From positions 2,340,385 to 2,404,384 of the forward strand of contig NZ_CP072392.1 of assembly GCF_017742835.1 (NCBI RefSeq): a DNA stretch of 64,000 nt. The letters run 5' to 3'. This document shows positions 60,494-64,000 of this stretch, one piece after another. This DNA is from Aquabacter sp. L1I39 (GTDB lineage Bacteria; Pseudomonadota; Alphaproteobacteria; Rhizobiales; Xanthobacteraceae). How positions within the stretch are numbered: the first letter of the stretch is position 1; every line of letters starts with the position of its first letter. The notes under the pieces are model-generated. The model was given only the letters and a program-made list of their open reading frames with translations. It searched no databases and was not told the DNA's origin. A program made the position numbers and the translations under genes.

Positions 60494-61999
60494 ATGCGGG
60501 CACGCCTTTTGACTGCGGTCGCGGGATTCATGGCCATTTCCAGCCAATGGGCCTTGGGGGCGGATCTTCCCGTCAAGGCGAAGGCGGTGGAATATGTCCG
60601 CGTGTGCAGCACCTATGGCGCCGGCTATTACTACGTGCCCGGCACGGATACCTGCCTGCGCCTGGGCGGCTATGTCCGCTTTGATACCTACCTGAACGCG
60701 GTCGGCACCTTCAACCCGGCCATCTCGTCGACCGCCTCCACCGCCTTCAAGGCGCCGGGCGCCAGCATTGGCGGCTATCCCTTCAGCACTTCCGCAGATC
60801 CCGCCTATCTGACGCGCGCCCGCACCATTCTGGACCTGGATGCCCGCACCGCCACCGATTATGGCGTGCTGCGCTCCTATCTCCGCTTTGGCATGCAATG
60901 GGATTCGCAGGCCAGTGCGGGAAGCCCGTCCGGGGCGTCCGCCTATTTCGAGCGCGCCTTCATTCAGTTTGCAGGCTTCACCTTTGGCTATACCCAGTCG
61001 TTCTTCGACACCGGCATCGGCTACATGATGACCACGCCCTATGCGGGCTCCAACACCTGGACCTCGCTGATCGGCTATACCGCGCAGTTCGGCCACGGTG
61101 TTTCGGCGACGCTGGCGGTGGAGGATGCAGCCAGCCGCACGACGGGCCTGCAATACGGCCCCTCCACCGCCACCTTCGCATCTAGCACCACCCTCTCCAG
61201 CCTTGGCGGCATGAGCTATCTGAACGCGCAGGAAGGCACCCGCATCCCGGATTTGGTGGCCAATCTGCGCCTCGACCAGGCCTGGGGAACGGCCCTGCTG
61301 TCGGGCGCGCTGCACCAGGTGGCGGGCATGACACCCCCTGCGGCGGGCGCGGCCTATCTGGGCGCTGCAGGTTCGGATGCCTGGGGCTGGGCGCTGGGCG
61401 GCTCGCTGGAGGTGAAGCTGCCGATGCTGGCTGCGGGCGACAGCCTGTATCTGCAGGCCAATTACGCCTCCGGCGCGCTGAACTATCTGGGCCTGTCCGG
61501 CAATTACCAGGCGCGGGCCTCCGGCCTCGGGGCCCTCGACCTGAATGCCGGCCTCGCCACGGTCACCGGCGGCTATTATCCCATCGCCGATGCCATATGG
61601 AACGGCTCGGATTATGCCCAGGAGAAGGGTTTCGCCCTCCAGGCCCAGTTCCGCCATTTCTGGCAGCCGGCTTTGCGCTCCGCGGTCTATGGCGGCTATG
61701 TCCGGCTGGACGTGCCCCAGAATGCCACCTTCTCCGCAGCCACTGTCGCGGGCGCGCCGGCCGCCGGCCGGTTCAATGCGGGCTTCGACGTGGAGATGTG
61801 GCAGGCGGGCCTCAACACCGTCTGGTCTCCCGTCCGCAACCTCGATCTGGGCGTGGAAGTGCTCTATTCGCGGGTCAGCGGAAGCCTGCCGCTGAGCACG
61901 GTGACTGTCTCGGGCACGCCGGCTGCCGGCAGCGTGGCCATGTTCGGCGGGTCGGCGGACGTGTGGTCGGGGGGCGTTCGCGCCCAGCGGAACTTCTAG
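60494..61999 (+). CDS. Porin (alphaproteobacterial Porin_2 family)
   Basis: A 501-residue outer-membrane porin: Sec signal (cleavage near ALGAD), the family's N-terminal ADLPVKAKAVEYVRVC with the paired cysteines of CSTYGAGYYYVPGTDTCLRLGGYVRFD, many amphipathic strands, and a C-terminal phenylalanine (AQRNF). I choose ATG 60494, with GGGAG upstream, because it gives a clean signal peptide; ATG 60440 would lengthen it. The protein forms a trimeric general diffusion channel. It is single in the region. Confidence 0.88.
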   Translation: MRARLLTAVAGFMAISSQWALGADLPVKAKAVEYVRVCSTYGAGYYYVPGTDTCLRLGGYVRFDTYLNAVGTFNPAISSTASTAFKAPGASIGGYPFSTSADPAYLTRARTILDLDARTATDYGVLRSYLRFGMQWDSQASAGSPSGASAYFERAFIQFAGFTFGYTQSFFDTGIGYMMTTPYAGSNTWTSLIGYTAQFGHGVSATLAVEDAASRTTGLQYGPSTATFASSTTLSSLGGMSYLNAQEGTRIPDLVANLRLDQAWGTALLSGALHQVAGMTPPAAGAAYLGAAGSDAWGWALGGSLEVKLPMLAAGDSLYLQANYASGALNYLGLSGNYQARASGLGALDLNAGLATVTGGYYPIADAIWNGSDYAQEKGFALQAQFRHFWQPALRSAVYGGYVRLDVPQNATFSAATVAGAPAAGRFNAGFDVEMWQAGLNTVWSPVRNLDLGVEVLYSRVSGSLPLSTVTVSGTPAAGSVAMFGGSADVWSGGVRAQRNF

Positions 62000-62003
62000 G
62001 GCC

Positions 62004-62798
62004 TTATGTGTCGGGGACCTCAAGGGTGGTGTTGAACACCACCAGGTCGCCGCGATACTGGCCAATGCCGAGATAAAGCACGTGGCCGGCCTTGTCCGTG
62101 ATGACACGCCGCACCTCGCCCACGGGTGCCCCCACGGGCAAGTCGAGCAGGCGGGCAACCGTGAGGTCCGCCGCCAGGATGCGGAAGGACTGGGTCATCT
62201 TCTTCACCTTGGGCTGGCCAAGGCGACCGAGCACGGCGATGACCATGGCCTGGTCGAACGCCTCCGGTGCCAGCGCATAGCAGGCATTGTCGAGATAGAG
62301 GTCGATTACGCAATAAGGCTGGTTTCCCACCCGGTGGACGCGGCGCATATAGCGATAGGAGGGGGCTGCTTCCCCCTCCTCCGGGCGCAGCGCGGGTAAG
62401 GATACATCCGCCTCCACCGTCAGCGCCTGGGGCAGGTTGCCGTCCAGCATCTGAAGGAAATTGTCCCAGCTGGAATCCAGGTGAATGGTCTTGCGGGGTG
62501 TCACCACGTCGGCGACGAAGGTGCCCTTCCCCTGCACCCGATCGATCAGCCCGTCATCCGCCAAAACGCCCAGCGCCTGGCGGACCGTGACGCGGGCCAT
62601 GCCATACATTTCGGACAATTGTTCAAGGGTTGGCAATTGTGTGCCGGGCGGCCAGCGGCCCTCCTCGATCTCGGCGCGCAGCAGATTGGAGAGGGCCACA
62701 TAGAGCGGCAGGGCAGACGTGCGCAGGCGCCGGCGCGCCTCCTCACCATCATGCACGTCCCCGTTCAGGCCCATCGCCGCGCTGTCCACCAGACCCAT
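62004..62798 (-). CDS. GntR/HutC-family transcriptional regulator
   Basis: A 264-residue regulator: winged helix (about residues 30-100) with PTLEQLSEMYGMARVTVRQALGVL and the wing RVQGKGTFV, followed by a UTRA effector domain. ATG 62798 is assumed from the domain start; its GGAG is too close, and ATG 62774 is an alternative. The longer open frame upstream runs through the intergenic region. It is divergent from a NitT/TauT-type binding protein, its likely target. The gene is convergent with the porin (4-base gap). Confidence 0.85.
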   Translation of the reverse strand: MGLVDSAAMGLNGDVHDGEEARRRLRTSALPLYVALSNLLRAEIEEGRWPPGTQLPTLEQLSEMYGMARVTVRQALGVLADDGLIDRVQGKGTFVADVVTPRKTIHLDSSWDNFLQMLDGNLPQALTVEADVSLPALRPEEGEAAPSYRYMRRVHRVGNQPYCVIDLYLDNACYALAPEAFDQAMVIAVLGRLGQPKVKKMTQSFRILAADLTVARLLDLPVGAPVGEVRRVITDKAGHVLYLGIGQYRGDLVVFNTTLEVPDT

Positions 62799-62939
62799 CT
62801 CCGCTTCACTCGATCTCGCCGCATGTGGAGCCGATCTGTCTAGTCCTTCCGGGGACGCAGACGAAGCCCATTTGCTGGGCGCATCTGCGCGCTGACGGCG
62901 ACCGAAGAAAAGGCACCTTGCCCATGAATTAATCTTGTC

Positions 62940-62962
62940 TGCTGGTTGACCATACCATAGCA
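62940..62962. promoter_or_regulatory. Candidate GntR/HutC operator
   Basis: In the 250-base divergent gap, TGCTGGTTGACCATACCATAGCA is an imperfect inverted repeat (TGCTGGT against ACC.AT.AGCA) with a central TGGTTGACCA. Its form and position suit a HutC-type dimer. No further gene is visible in the gap. Confidence 0.4.
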
Positions 62963-63048
62963 TCTTTCCCAGACACAGAGGGAAGACGACCGCAACCGGC
63001 GCTCCCCCCGGCCGTCCCAGGCCGGGCCCAGCCAGAGGGATATGGTCC

Positions 63049-64000
63049 ATGCAAAAATCACGACATTTGCGCCTTGCTGCCATCGCGGCGGCCGCCGTCT
63101 TCAGCTTCGCCGCGCCAGTGCGGGCGGAGATGAGCAATGTGCGCGTCGCCACCCAGATCGGCCTGCCCTACCTGCCGCTGATCGTCATGCAGAGCGACAA
63201 GCTGTGGGAAGAAGAGGCCAAGAAGCGTGGCGTCGACGTGACCGTCGAATATGCCCGCCTTGGCGGCGGCGGACCGCTCAATGATGCGCTGCTGTCCGAT
63301 TCCGTGCAGATCGCCTCGGCCGGCCTCGCCCCCATGCTGACCTTGTGGGACAAGACCTCGAAGAATTACGGGGTGAAGGGCCTCTCGGCCATCAACGCCT
63401 CGCCCATGTACCTGCTCACGAACAATCCGAACATCAAGTCCATCAAGGATTTCGGCCCCAACGACCGGATCGCCTTGCCGAGCATCAAGGTGTCCATCCA
63501 GGCCATCGTGCTGGCAATGGGCGTGGAGCAGGCGTTCGGGCCGGGCAAATCGGGGGAATTGGACAATATCCAGGTGGCCATGGCCCATCCGGAAGCCTAT
63601 GCGGCGCTCACCTCCAAGGCGGGCGGCATCACCGGCTATATGGCCTCCTCCCCGTTCCAGGAGCGGGCGCTGAAGGTGCCGGGCATCACCAAGGTGGCGG
63701 ATTCCTTCCAGATCCAGGGCGGCCCCGCCACCCTCTCCGTCATCTATGCCAAGTCGGACTTTGTGAAGAACAATCCCAAGCTCGTGGAAGCCTTCATGGC
63801 CGCCCAGCGGCGCGCGGTGGACCTCATCAAGACCGACCTGAAGGGCTCCATCGACAAATATTACGCCGTCACCGGCGACAAGACCGACCGGGCCATCGTC
63901 GAACAGATCCTGTCCTCCCCCGAATACGACTTTGACATCTACCCGAAGGAAAGCATGAAGATCGCTGACTTCATGTATCGCACCGGCGCGCTGAAGCAGA
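63049..64000 (+). CDS. NitT/TauT-type ABC substrate-binding protein, 3' end outside window
   Basis: Partial: 317 codons are seen, open at the window end. It has a Sec signal (MQKSRHLRLAAIAAAAVF, cleavage near VRAEM), then VRVATQIGLPYLPLIVMQSDKLWEE, the NMT1/SsuA-like start of nitrate, taurine and sulfonate binding proteins, followed by QIASAGLAP and VKNNPKLVEAFMAAQ. ATG 63049 follows AGAGGG by about ten bases. The YeiH-family exporter and porin nearby could also relate to a sulfonate-type compound, but this is weak. The GntR/HutC gene opposite probably regulates it. Confidence 0.88.
   Translation, partial: MQKSRHLRLAAIAAAAVFSFAAPVRAEMSNVRVATQIGLPYLPLIVMQSDKLWEEEAKKRGVDVTVEYARLGGGGPLNDALLSDSVQIASAGLAPMLTLWDKTSKNYGVKGLSAINASPMYLLTNNPNIKSIKDFGPNDRIALPSIKVSIQAIVLAMGVEQAFGPGKSGELDNIQVAMAHPEAYAALTSKAGGITGYMASSPFQERALKVPGITKVADSFQIQGGPATLSVIYAKSDFVKNNPKLVEAFMAAQRRAVDLIKTDLKGSIDKYYAVTGDKTDRAIVEQILSSPEYDFDIYPKESMKIADFMYRTGALKQ

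Noticed and set aside
60227..62158. A 643-codon minus-strand frame opposite the porin
   Set aside because: It runs across the porin, the divergent promoter and the end of the GntR gene without any domain-like stretch.

Overview
The window is a high-GC, gene-dense chromosomal segment from an alphaproteobacterium. The ChrR/RpoE stress pair, a Porin_2-type porin, several branched-chain-type (Liv) and ribose-type ABC importers, and the general gene style suggest Hyphomicrobiales. A member of the Xanthobacteraceae is the best guess, but this is inference from gene content, not a computed placement. I see no rRNA, tRNA, CRISPR array, insertion sequence, phage or plasmid gene. The DNA reads as stable chromosome rich in catabolic, transport and regulatory genes.

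Region 1 (1-13.8 kb). After the 3' end of a cardiolipin synthase gene comes a minus-strand run of 12 closely packed genes, read from 13669 down to 755. In order of transcription these are a Dabb-domain protein, maleylacetate reductase, a deaminase-type amidohydrolase, a 6PGDH-family dehydrogenase, hydroxyquinol/catechol 1,2-dioxygenase, an FAD-linked oxidase, a ribose-type ABC importer (ATPase, two permeases, binding protein), a ketopantoate-reductase-like protein, and a second near-duplicate binding protein. A YCII-domain gene follows a weak hairpin. A divergent LysR gene is the likely regulator. Dioxygenase plus maleylacetate reductase define the lower hydroxyquinol pathway (ring opening to maleylacetate, then 3-oxoadipate). 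The entry substrate is unknown, and this is the best candidate for an undescribed catabolic system in the window.

Region 2 (14.7-20.8 kb) has a nitrilase divergent from a complete Liv-type ABC importer whose binding protein carries a Tat signal. Region 3 (20.9-26.9 kb) is a mix: YccF-type membrane protein, OmpA-like protein, a secreted protein with two identical-spacing cysteine repeats, two divergent AraC regulators and a secreted alpha/beta hydrolase.

Region 4 (26.4-32.9 kb) resembles the sigma-E/ChrR (singlet oxygen) regulon. An ECF sigma factor, a cupin anti-sigma factor, DUF1295 and DUF2177 lie on one strand. On the other strand lie an FAD oxidoreductase, DUF1365 and a cyclopropane-fatty-acid-synthase-like methyltransferase. 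Matching promoter-like elements with 18-base spacers face both ways from the shared intergenic region. Region 5 (33.1-40.1 kb) is the cytochrome bd oxidase operon gbsR-type regulator-cydD-cydC-cydA-cydB-cydX, closed by a strong bidirectional terminator.

Region 6 (40.2-59.1 kb) is a second catabolic island. It holds a zinc alcohol dehydrogenase, a MaoC/FAS1-like hydratase, an orphan ABC binding protein, class I fumarase, a Tat-exported metallo-beta-lactamase-fold protein, MmgE/PrpD, a CaiB/BaiF CoA-transferase, a methyltransferase, a LysR regulator, and a second complete Liv operon fused by overlap to aldehyde dehydrogenase and followed by an SDR. The hydratase, class I fumarase and CoA-transferase suggest branched C5-dicarboxylate chemistry (mesaconate/citramalate type), but this is a hypothesis. 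Region 7 (59.2-64 kb) holds a YeiH-family exporter, a porin, a GntR/HutC regulator and the 5' part of a NitT/TauT-type binding protein cut by the window end.
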